Positions 36,731 to 43,665 of a stretch of DNA of 64,000 nt are shown here, piece by piece. The notes beneath the pieces are model-generated. The model did no database searches. It was not told where the DNA came from and saw only the letters and a list, made by a program, of their open reading frames with translations. The position numbers and the translations under genes are program-made. The stretch is taken from assembly GCA_937949945.1 (NCBI GenBank), contig CALFEQ010000085.1, positions 169,449 to 233,448 of the forward strand, in the 5' to 3' direction. Each line of letters opens with the position of its first letter. Position 1 is the first letter of the stretch. This DNA comes from an uncultured Myxococcales bacterium. GTDB lineage: Bacteria > Myxococcota_A > Polyangia > Polyangiales > Polyangiaceae.

Positions 36731-37579
36731 CTACCAAGCGCGAGCGCGCGCCTGGACGAACGAATAGAAGAACACCGCGTTCGGATCCCGCGCGACGCGC
36801 GCGAGCTCGGCGCGCATGCCTTCGACCGTCGCCTCCGAGACGCGGCCCGCCTCGAGGAGCGCCGGCGCGCCCGACAGGAGCAGATCGGTCCAGTACGCGA
36901 GGAACTCCGCTCGCTCGGCCGGGGCGCGGTTGTCGAGGTGGAACGTCTTCACCTCCGTGACGATGTCGCGGAAGCCGATCGAGAGCAGGAGGTTTCCGAG
37001 CTTGGCGCCCACGAACGGATCGCCGCCGAGGTCGATCTGCTGCTCGTTGAAGGCGGTCCAGTAACGGAGCGTCTCGGGGCTGTACGGATCGATGAAGAAC
37101 GTGGCGTTGAGCACCTCGTTGCAGACGATCGGGCTGCCCGGGACGAGGACGCGCCGCACCTCCGACAGCACGCGCGCGGGATCGCCGACGTGCTCGAGGA
37201 TCCAGCAGAGGAACGCGCAGTCGAACGACTCGGCCGGGAACTCGAGCTGCGTCGCGTTCCCCTTCACCACCGTCCATCGCGGCTCGTTCGTCACGGGATC
37301 CTTCGCCCAAGGGACCGTCTCGAGGAACCGGCGAGCCTCCGCGATCTGGCCGTCCTCGAGCTCCACGCCCGTGACGTGCAGCTCGGGGAAATGGCGGAGC
37401 AGGATCTCGGTCTGCGCGCCGACGCCGGAGCCGACCTCGAGCAGCTTCTTCCGCCGTCGATAGGGCAACCGATCGTGGACCATCGGCTCGAGGAAGCGCG
37501 CCTGTCGGTGCAAGCGCTCGCGCTCCTTCGCCGAGTAACCGTGGAGGTATGCGGGCGCGTCCTGTTTGCGCTCACTCAT
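36731..37579 (-). CDS. Class I SAM-dependent methyltransferase
   Basis: 282 residues. SAM-binding motif I is LLEVGSGVGAQTEIL, followed by the acidic residue in VTGVELEDGQ and motif IV-like FDCAFLCWILEHVGDP. The N-terminal YLHGYSAKERERLHRQARFLEP is common among small-molecule or quinone-type methyltransferases. The substrate cannot be told. Convergent with the cyclase gene. Confidence 0.85.
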   Translation of the reverse strand: MSERKQDAPAYLHGYSAKERERLHRQARFLEPMVHDRLPYRRRKKLLEVGSGVGAQTEILLRHFPELHVTGVELEDGQIAEARRFLETVPWAKDPVTNEPRWTVVKGNATQLEFPAESFDCAFLCWILEHVGDPARVLSEVRRVLVPGSPIVCNEVLNATFFIDPYSPETLRYWTAFNEQQIDLGGDPFVGAKLGNLLLSIGFRDIVTEVKTFHLDNRAPAERAEFLAYWTDLLLSGAPALLEAGRVSEATVEGMRAELARVARDPNAVFFYSFVQARARAW

Positions 37580-37782
37580 GACGTCACGACGACGAGAGTA
37601 CCACCGCGCGAGGGAGGCTCAGCCTCGGGGCGCTGGCTCGTGGCGCTGCCGTCGCCGGTCACAGTCGAGGCAATGTGCACCGCAGAAGCTCCGACGTGAG
37701 AGTGACGAGCGCGAACGATGCACCAGGCATCGGGCTGCGACGGAGCGAGCCGGTCGGTACGAGCGATGCAGCTCGCGCCCAC

Positions 37783-38133
37783 ATGAAGCTCTCCAAGCAG
37801 AAGAAGATCACCGCTGTGCTCAAGGGGGTCATGGCAGCGATGCCGGCGATCCCGTACATCATGAGGCCGCGCCGGCACACGCCGACGATGGCGTACGTCC
37901 TCGGAGGCATCGGGCTCGCCGTCGTGGGCGGGATCGCCGTGCTCATGATGATGTCTCCGCGCACGCGCCATCGCGCCCTCGACGCCGCGAAGGAGACCTA
38001 CGGCAAGGTGAACGAGAAGATCGGCCACCTCCGCCCGCGGCATCACGGCGAGGAGAAGACCGAGATGCACGAGGAGCCGCCGGTGTCGAACGGGCTCGCC
38101 GGCTCCGACTACGGCACGACGACGGGCGTGTGA
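37783..38133 (+). CDS. Small single-helix membrane protein
   Basis: 116 residues from ATG 37783 (an in-frame ATG at 37675 would add 36 residues without conserved look). Basic N-terminus, one hydrophobic helix at about 38-62 (YVLGGIGLAVVGGIAVLMMM), then a charged tail with DAAKETYGKVNEKIGHL, reminiscent of YtxH-like stress proteins. No function can be assigned. Confidence 0.55.
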   Translation: MKLSKQKKITAVLKGVMAAMPAIPYIMRPRRHTPTMAYVLGGIGLAVVGGIAVLMMMSPRTRHRALDAAKETYGKVNEKIGHLRPRHHGEEKTEMHEEPPVSNGLAGSDYGTTTGV

Positions 38134-38149
38134 TCGGGCGCTCACCGCG

Positions 38150-38632
38150 ATGCGCTTCTCGCGAGCTCGTCCGCACCCCCTCGCGGAGCTCGTCGAGCGC
38201 GAGGAGGTCGTATACGGGCTCTGCCTGCGCGAAGCCACGCGCCTGCCGTGGGGCCCACCTGCGGCCGCGCTCCGCGCGCTCGTCGCGCACGCGAACGAAT
38301 CGCTGGACGATCTGCGCCGGCTCGCTCGCGCTCGCCGCATCCGCACCGGCTCGGCTCGCGCCGTCGCGCTCGACGCCCTGGGCAGGCTGGTCGATCGGCT
38401 CACGGGCCGGCTCCCGATCGCACGCGAGAGCTCCGTCGCGCGCATGCTCGCGGCCGTGCGCGCCAGCCTCGAGGGCGCCCGCGCGCTCCGTGTCGCGGCG
38501 GACGAGGCCGGCGACGTCGCGCTCGTCCGCTGGTCCGAGCGGTGGCTCTCGACGAGGATGCGCCTCGCGAAGGAAGCGGCGATCGAGCTCGCCGGGCTGG
38601 GGCGCGCGTCCGCCGTCGCACGCCCCGTGTGA
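38150..38632 (+). CDS. Hypothetical helical protein
   Basis: 160 residues, rich in Ala, Leu and Arg, predicted all-helical; no motif recognised. Starts 17 nt after the preceding small gene and is probably co-transcribed with it. The balanced hydrophobic pattern makes it more credible than the other frames here, but it could still be a chance frame in GC-rich DNA. Confidence 0.5.
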   Translation: MRFSRARPHPLAELVEREEVVYGLCLREATRLPWGPPAAALRALVAHANESLDDLRRLARARRIRTGSARAVALDALGRLVDRLTGRLPIARESSVARMLAAVRASLEGARALRVAADEAGDVALVRWSERWLSTRMRLAKEAAIELAGLGRASAVARPV

Positions 38633-38725
38633 GCGCGGGCGCGCCGCGTCTCGGCGGCGAACCTCTCCGACGACGCCGGTGCGTCCCGGTCGCGCCCCTT
38701 CGACGGAGATGGTATTCCCCGCTCC

Positions 38726-41700
38726 GTGCCGCCGACCGCCGGCCGTTCCGTCACCTTCGTTCCTCGGCCGCGCTCGCCCGGAGGCTGGCGACTGGCGTGC
38801 CTCGTGACGCTCGCCGTGACCGCGACGGCGTGTGCTCCGCGACGCGTGGCCGGGCCTCGCCGCCCGGCGACCGCGCCTGCCGCCACGCCGAACGCAGAGC
38901 ACGCGAGCTCGGACCGTGATCCGCTCCGCCCCCGCGCGCTCGTGTTCCGCGCCGCCGGGTTCCCGACGATCGATGCGGCGCCGATCGACGACGGCGCGCT
39001 CGACGCGGCGCTCTCCGGCGTCCCGCACGTCCGCGCGTCGTCGACCGCGGAGCTGAGCGAGCGGCTGAGCCGTCGTGACGCCGACGTGCTCGTCCTTCCG
39101 TACGGCAGCGCGTTCCCCGTCGATGCGTGGCCGAGCATCCGAACCTTCCTCAAGACGGGCGGCGGGCTCGTGGTCCTCGGCGGCGCTCCGCTGCACGAGC
39201 CGGTGCGATGGGAGGACGGCGGTTGGATCCGAGGCCCGCGCCAGACGCAATTCGCCCACGATCTGCTCGTCGGGCCGGCGGAGCCGATCGCGATCGGCGC
39301 CGACCATCGCGTCGTGGACGCTCCCGGCAGGGCCGCAGGGTTCGACGCGCCGGTGCCCGCCGGGACGACCAACTGGGCGCTCACGTTGCGCCTCACGCGC
39401 CGGCCGATCTTTCCGGACGAGCACGGCTCCTCCGGTCCTCGGGACGCCGTCGCGCGACCGCTCGCGCACGTCGTCGACGCAGCCGGGATCCCCCGCGGAT
39501 GTCCGCTGCTCGAGATCGATCACGTCGGCGGGAGCGCCGCCGGCGCGCGATGGATCTTCGCGACGACGGACGCGAAGCTCGATCCGCCTCTCGTCCGGGC
39601 CATCGTCTCCCGCGCGCTCGAGGGCGCGACGCACCTGCGCGTCACGCCGGTTCGCGCCTCGATCCGGCCGGGCGACAAAGCGGAGCTCGTCGTGACGATC
39701 GACCGCCCGAGCGCGACGCGACGGACCTTCCACCTGACGGTGACGAACGACGCAGGCGCGATCGTCCACGAGTCGCGCCAGAGCGTCGAAGCGAGCGATA
39801 CGGCCACGAGCCTTCGGTTCGAGGTGGGCGGAGCTCTCCCGCCCGGCCTCTATCACGCCGTCGTCGTGCACGACGGCGAGCGCGCCTCCCCGCGAACGGC
39901 GCGGACGGGCTTCTGGGTCGAGGACGAGAAGCTCCTCGCCTCGGGGCCGAAGATCACCGTCTCGCGCGATTGGCTCCGGAAGGACGGCCTCCCCTTCCCC
40001 GTCGTGGGCACGACGTACATGGCGTCCGACGTGCATCGCGACTTCCTCTTCGACCCGAACCCCGACGTCTGGGACGCGGACTTCGCCGCGATGAAGCGGC
40101 AAGGCATCGGCTTCGTCCGCACGGGCATCTGGACTGCGTGGTCGCGCGTGATGCCGGAGCCGGGCAAGGTCGACGAGAGGGTCCTCTCCGCGCTCGAGGC
40201 GTGGGTGCTGACGGCCGCGAAGCACGGCATCGTCGTCTGCTTCGACGTCTTCGCGTTCCTGCCGCCCGCGTACGGCGGCGACAATCCCTACCTCGATCCG
40301 CGGTCGCTCGCGGCGCAGAAGGCCCTCCTCCGCGCGCTCGCCGGGCGGATGCGCGGCGTGCCGTGGATCCATTGGGACCTCGTCAACGAGCCGTCCTACG
40401 CGCCGCCGGCGTCGCTCTGGAAGACGCGCCCGATCGGCGACGCGCACGAGGCGAAGGCCTGGCATGCGTGGGTGCGCGCGCGGCATCGAATCACGAGCGA
40501 CAGGGACGCCACGCTGCGCGCGATCTGGCGCGTCGCCGACGACGACGTCCTCTCGGTGCCCAAGGACCACGACTTCGTCCAAGACGCCGTCCAGATCGAC
40601 AAGCATCCTCGCAAGACGCGCGACTTCCGGGAGTTCGTCGAGGACGTCGTCGCCGATTGGGCACGCACGATGCGCGCGACGATCCGCGAGGCCGGCGGCG
40701 ACGTGCTCGTGACGCTCGGCCAGGACGAAGGCGGAGTCTCCGACCGGCCGACGCAGCAGCTCATGGCGGACGCGCTCGACTACACGGCCGTCCACACCTG
40801 GTGGAAGAACGACGACCTGCTCTGGGACGGCGTCCTCACGAAGGTCGCGGGCAAACCGAACCTCCACCAGGAGACGGGCTTGATGCGCCTCGAGGACCTC
40901 GACGGCAACCCGTGGCGATCTCCCGAGGACGCGGCGCTGCTGCTCGAGCGAAAGATCGCCTACGCGTTCGCCGGACGCGGCGCGGGCGTCGTCGAGTGGG
41001 TGTGGAACGTCAACCCGTACATGCCGCTCGACGAGGAGGCGACGATCGGGATCCATCGCCCGGACGGCACGGCGAAGCCCGAGCTCGACGTCCTCGCGCG
41101 CTTCGCGAAGTTCATGGCGGAGGGCGCCGCGTACCTCGACGACTTCGAGCCCGATCCGGTCGTGCTCGTGATCCCGCACGCCCGTGCGTTCCTCGGCATG
41201 AAGGGCGGGCTCGACGCCACGAAGCACGTCGTCCGTGTCCTCGCCGAGCGGTTCGGCGTCGTACCGACCGCCATCAGCGATCTGCGCCTCGACGCCGATC
41301 GGCTGAAGGGCGCGAAGCTGGTCGTCGTCCCCGCCCCCGACGTCCTCGACGAGCGTGCCGCGCAGGCGCTCCTCGAGGCCTCGCGCGCGGGGACGAAGAT
41401 CCTCGTCACCGGCGCCGTCCAGGGCGACTCGTACGGCTTCGAGACGCCGTCGCTCCGCGCGCTCGGACTGCTCGGCCCGTCGCGACCGGTCGCGATGCAC
41501 GAGAGGAGCCCGTGGAGCGCGTCGGGTTGGGTCGCGTTCGAGGGGCTGCTGCAGGAGACCGCCCGCCGCGCGGACAAGCCGCCGCTCACGGCGCTCACCG
41601 GCAACGTGTGGCACGAGCCGCTGCCGCTCGAGCTCGCGCGCGATCGCGAGCCTCTCGTGAAGCTCCTCGGCGCGGCGCTCGCCGCGGCGAACGTCCCGGT

Positions 41701-41908
41701 CTCTCCCGACGCCGGCGGCGTCGCCGGTCGCGTGCTGCTCGGACCGAAGGCTGCCATGCTGGTCGCCGTCAACGAGCGCCCCGAGCCGGCGAAGCGCAAG
41801 CTCCTCGTCGACGGCCGATTCGTCGAGCTGGCGGTGCCCGCGCGCGGAGCCGCAATGGCGTTCGTCGCGCGGCGGAGCGGCAAGGTGCTGAGCACGCTCG
41901 AGCGCTGA
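38726..41908 (+). CDS. Clan GH-A glycoside hydrolase lipoprotein (GH5/GH42-like)
   Basis: 1060 residues from GTG 38726. Signal peptide with lipobox at about TATAC. Order: a class I amidotransferase-like alpha/beta region (about 70-290), an Ig-like beta region (about 300-400), a TIM-barrel glycosidase (about 410-790) and a GH42-middle-like domain plus small beta domain (about 800-1060). Catalytic glutamates fit clan A: acid/base E555 in WDLVNEPSY and nucleophile E716 in LHQETGLM, 161 residues apart. It should be a surface enzyme on polysaccharide; the substrate is unknown. No transporter or other carbohydrate genes are adjacent. Confidence 0.8.
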   Translation: MPPTAGRSVTFVPRPRSPGGWRLACLVTLAVTATACAPRRVAGPRRPATAPAATPNAEHASSDRDPLRPRALVFRAAGFPTIDAAPIDDGALDAALSGVPHVRASSTAELSERLSRRDADVLVLPYGSAFPVDAWPSIRTFLKTGGGLVVLGGAPLHEPVRWEDGGWIRGPRQTQFAHDLLVGPAEPIAIGADHRVVDAPGRAAGFDAPVPAGTTNWALTLRLTRRPIFPDEHGSSGPRDAVARPLAHVVDAAGIPRGCPLLEIDHVGGSAAGARWIFATTDAKLDPPLVRAIVSRALEGATHLRVTPVRASIRPGDKAELVVTIDRPSATRRTFHLTVTNDAGAIVHESRQSVEASDTATSLRFEVGGALPPGLYHAVVVHDGERASPRTARTGFWVEDEKLLASGPKITVSRDWLRKDGLPFPVVGTTYMASDVHRDFLFDPNPDVWDADFAAMKRQGIGFVRTGIWTAWSRVMPEPGKVDERVLSALEAWVLTAAKHGIVVCFDVFAFLPPAYGGDNPYLDPRSLAAQKALLRALAGRMRGVPWIHWDLVNEPSYAPPASLWKTRPIGDAHEAKAWHAWVRARHRITSDRDATLRAIWRVADDDVLSVPKDHDFVQDAVQIDKHPRKTRDFREFVEDVVADWARTMRATIREAGGDVLVTLGQDEGGVSDRPTQQLMADALDYTAVHTWWKNDDLLWDGVLTKVAGKPNLHQETGLMRLEDLDGNPWRSPEDAALLLERKIAYAFAGRGAGVVEWVWNVNPYMPLDEEATIGIHRPDGTAKPELDVLARFAKFMAEGAAYLDDFEPDPVVLVIPHARAFLGMKGGLDATKHVVRVLAERFGVVPTAISDLRLDADRLKGAKLVVVPAPDVLDERAAQALLEASRAGTKILVTGAVQGDSYGFETPSLRALGLLGPSRPVAMHERSPWSASGWVAFEGLLQETARRADKPPLTALTGNVWHEPLPLELARDREPLVKLLGAALAAANVPVSPDAGGVAGRVLLGPKAAMLVAVNERPEPAKRKLLVDGRFVELAVPARGAAMAFVARRSGKVLSTLER

Positions 41909-41914
41909 CCACGC

Positions 41915-42034
41915 TCAGAACGCGATCCTCGATACGAACGAATCCTTCGCCTCCCCCTTCGGTCCGGCGGCCGCACCGGACGCGGCCAGGAGAAAGGCGA
42001 ACGCGACCGCCGCCCCAGCCCCAAGAGCCCGCAT
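41915..42034 (-). CDS. Possible 39-residue exported peptide or barrel-protein remnant
   Basis: Small reading frame MRALGAGAAVAFAFLLAASG... that begins with a clean signal peptide (cleavage near GAAAG) and ends in DSFVSRIAF, a terminal-Phe pattern like the beta-signal of outer-membrane barrels. It could be a short exported peptide, or the fused ends of a barrel gene that lost its middle. No good ribosome-binding site. It is convergent with the glycosidase gene, 6 bp from its stop. Confidence 0.35.
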   Translation of the reverse strand: MRALGAGAAVAFAFLLAASGAAAGPKGEAKDSFVSRIAF

Positions 42035-42102
42035 CGAAAACGCAGGATAGAGCGCTTTTCGCAACGTGCGATCGACGAGTAGGAGTGCAGCAGCGCCGTC
42101 CT

Positions 42103-42145
42103 TGGAGCCTGGAGACCGAAGCCTCTAGCTGAGGACCGAGGACTG
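42103..42145. repeat. Composite heptamer repeat (TGGAGCC then CTGAGGA/CCGAGGA)
   Basis: TGGAGCC, TGGAGAC and a degenerate third unit (42103-42123), then CTGAGGA, CCGAGGA, CTG (42129-42145). Same two families side by side as at 26080-26124. Confidence 0.7.
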
Positions 42146-42298
42146 TTGTGCCGTTGTACCGTCCGCCCCCGCCGGTTGTGCACGCTCCTCACAGTTCGTG
42201 CACACCGCTCACGATCCGCGGCGCAGAGCTCGCGATTTCCGACACTTACGAGTCGGCACGGCGCCTGCTCCAGGTCAGGGCACACGGACGCTGAGACC

Positions 42299-42398
42299 GA
42301 GCGAACGTGAGCGCGGGCGCCGAGTAGGGTCCGACACCCACCAACCCCACTCCGCCGCCACGTCGGGTCAGATTCGACGCTCGCGCTCACGGTCGCTC
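42299..42398 (+). repeat. Structured hairpin element, copy 1
   Basis: 100-nt unit. Outer arms GAGCGAACGTGAGCGCGGGCG and CGCTCGCGCTCACGGTCGCTC pair over about 21 bp with one mismatch and one wobble. An inner stem GTCCGAC/GTCGGGT (two wobbles) closes a C-rich loop (ACCCACCAACCCC...). Sequence differs from copies 2 and 3 in both stems, yet pairing is kept. Confidence 0.75.
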
Positions 42399-42460
42399 CT
42401 CTCGAAGACCGTGGTTGCTCCTCATCCAGCCGAAGAAAAGTGGCATCCACCCGTCCCCGG

Positions 42461-42562
42461 GAGCGGGCGTGGGCGCGGGCGCCGGACGAAGCGCCGACAC
42501 CCACCCAACCCACTCCGCCGCGCCAGTCGTCGCTTGGTCGACGCTCGCGCCCACGCTCGCTC
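42461..42562 (+). repeat. Structured hairpin element, copy 2
   Basis: 102-nt unit, nearly identical to copy 3. Outer arms GAGCGGGCGTGGGCGCGGGCG and CGCTCGCGCCCACGCTCGCTC; flanking CCCGGG on both sides (42456-42567) extends the stem to about 26 bp. Inner stem AAGCGCCGAC/GTCGTCGCTT with one mismatch; loop ACCCACCCAACCCACTCCGC onward, 27 nt. Confidence 0.8.
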
Positions 42563-42616
42563 CCGGGACACCCTCCCAACACGCATCGCAGAACCACCAC
42601 CCACCACGCATCGAAA

Positions 42617-42719
42617 GAGCGGGCGTGAGCGCGGGCGCCAGACGAAGCGCCGACACCCACCCAACCCACTCCGCCGCGCCAGTCGTCGCTTGGTCGACGC
42701 TCGCGCCCACGCCCGCTCC
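42617..42719 (+). repeat. Structured hairpin element, copy 3
   Basis: 103-nt unit starting 156 nt after copy 2. Core and loop identical to copy 2; the outer arms differ at a few positions, leaving one A-C mismatch and one wobble. It ends 19 nt before the terminator hairpin. Confidence 0.8.
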
Positions 42720-42738
42720 AACGATCGTCGAGTACCCC

Positions 42739-42778
42739 GACGCCCACGCGACCGAGCCCGCGTGGGCGTCCCCTTTTT
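42739..42778 (+). terminator. Strong intrinsic terminator just upstream of the NlpC/P60 gene
   Basis: Perfect 12-bp stem GACGCCCACGCG / CGCGTGGGCGTC, 8-nt loop, then CCCTTTTTG. The T-run is on the plus strand, so it stops plus-strand transcription 32 nt before the ATG at 42811. It is the best terminator in the window. The 9-mer GCGTGGGCG in its 3' arm also occurs in the 5' arm of hairpin copy 2, which would allow alternative pairing. Confidence 0.8.
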
Positions 42779-42810
42779 GTGAGAGGGGAGCACTGCCAGG
42801 AGGAAGGACC

Positions 42811-43380
42811 ATGGCAAAGGCTCTCGGGACGGGGCACGTTGCATCGTTTGCTCTGACGTTCGTGGTCGCCGTCGCGTCGTGCGCTTCTCCGCTGGAGGAC
42901 GGATTCGAAGAGCTCGAAGCGCTCGTCGAGGGAGACGCCTTCGACGACGCCGACGAAGAGGTCGCCTCGACCTCCGACGCAATCGTGCAGAAGACGAACG
43001 TCGCCGACGACATCATCACGCACGGAAGGCAGCACCTCGGCGCGCCGTACGTGTTCGGCGCGCCGGCCAGCTCGACCACCGCGTTCGACTGCTCCTCGTT
43101 CGTGAAGCACCTCTTCGCCGCCGAGGCGGGCATCTCGCTCCCTCGCAGCTCCTACGCTCAGTCGCGACGGGGGCGACCGGTCCCGCTCTCCGGTCTGAAG
43201 AAAGGCGACCTCGTCTTCTTCAAGCTGACGAGCCGGCCGACGCCCATCGATCACGTCGCCATCTACGCGGGCGACGGCCGCATCCTGCACACGTACAGGA
43301 AGGGCGTCGGCGTGGTGTTCTCGAGCTTCACGGGGTACTGGAGGGCAAACGCCGTCGCGGCGCGCAGAGTGCTCGACTGA
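42811..43380 (+). CDS. NlpC/P60 family lipoprotein (cell-wall peptidase)
   Basis: 189 residues from ATG 42811, with AGGAGGAAGG just upstream. Signal peptide with lipobox VASC (FVVAVASCASP), an acidic linker (about 30-65), then an NlpC/P60 papain-like domain (about 70-185). Catalytic Cys in AFDCSSFVKHLF, first His in PIDHVAIYAGDG, second polar residue in ILHTYRK. The family cleaves D-Glu/mDAP-type peptide bonds in peptidoglycan. Its leader contains three hairpin elements and a terminator, so expression probably depends on readthrough. The longer in-frame frame reaching back to 42415 runs through the repeats and is not the protein. Confidence 0.92.
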   Translation: MAKALGTGHVASFALTFVVAVASCASPLEDGFEELEALVEGDAFDDADEEVASTSDAIVQKTNVADDIITHGRQHLGAPYVFGAPASSTTAFDCSSFVKHLFAAEAGISLPRSSYAQSRRGRPVPLSGLKKGDLVFFKLTSRPTPIDHVAIYAGDGRILHTYRKGVGVVFSSFTGYWRANAVAARRVLD

Positions 43381-43409
43381 CCGCGGCGCGGCGCGCCGCG
43401 TTCGCGTTC

Positions 43410-43463
43410 TCGGTCCTCCGTCCTCAGCAGAGAAGGCCTCGAGCCTCGGGCCTCAGGCCTCAG
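43410..43463. repeat. Degenerate heptamer repeats (TCGGTCC/TCCGTCC and GCCTCRR x4)
   Basis: Units TCGGTCC, TCCGTCC (43410-43423) and GCCTCGA, GCCTCGG, GCCTCAG, GCCTCAG (43436-43463), in the 280-bp gap between the NlpC/P60 gene and the convergent sigma54-activator gene. Confidence 0.65.
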
Positions 43464-43510
43464 CGTGCAAGGAGTCGGCGTCCTCGGATCCATCCTCCCG
43501 CGTTCGAGTG

Positions 43511-43546
43511 ACGAGAACGAGTACGAGTACGAGCACGAGCACGAGC
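43511..43546. repeat. 6-bp tandem repeat, (ACGAGN)x6
   Basis: Six tandem ACGAGN units in the same intergenic gap. Only the sixth base varies (A, T, T, C, C, C). It is not inside a gene I can support. Confidence 0.85.
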
Positions 43547-43615
43547 AATCCGTCCGAAGACTCGAAGCCTCTTCGAGGCAAGCCGCGACGCCTGCAGCCT
43601 CGAAACGACCCAAAG

Positions 43616-43665
43616 CCGAGGACTGAGGACCGAGGACCGAGGACTGGTGAGGCCTCGGCCTCACC
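43616..43665. repeat. Heptamer repeat (CYGAGGA)x4 followed by a 9-bp palindrome
   Basis: CCGAGGA, CTGAGGA, CCGAGGA, CCGAGGA (43616-43643), then GGTGAGGCC/GGCCTCACC around a 2-nt centre (43646-43665). The palindrome covers the last codons of the sigma54-activator gene. As at 17157-17204, a heptamer tract abuts a hairpin. Confidence 0.75.

Noticed and set aside
37943..41614. 1223-codon minus-strand frame opposite the glycosidase
   Set aside because: Antisense artefact; the plus strand has signal peptide and catalytic motifs.
42299..42719. CRISPR array
   Set aside because: Only three units of about 100 bp, self-complementary, with 53-62 bp gaps and no cas genes.
42299..42719. MITE or insertion-sequence remnant
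   Set aside because: Inverted ends exist, but I see no target-site duplication or transposase, and the stems covary. Not fully excluded.
42299..42778. Retron or known riboswitch (ydaO)
   Set aside because: No reverse transcriptase is nearby, and the hairpin-with-C-rich-loop units do not match the ydaO pattern I know.
42415..42810. N-terminal extension of the NlpC/P60 gene through the repeats
   Set aside because: It translates hairpin repeats and a terminator, while the ATG at 42811 has a strong ribosome-binding site and opens a lipoprotein signal.
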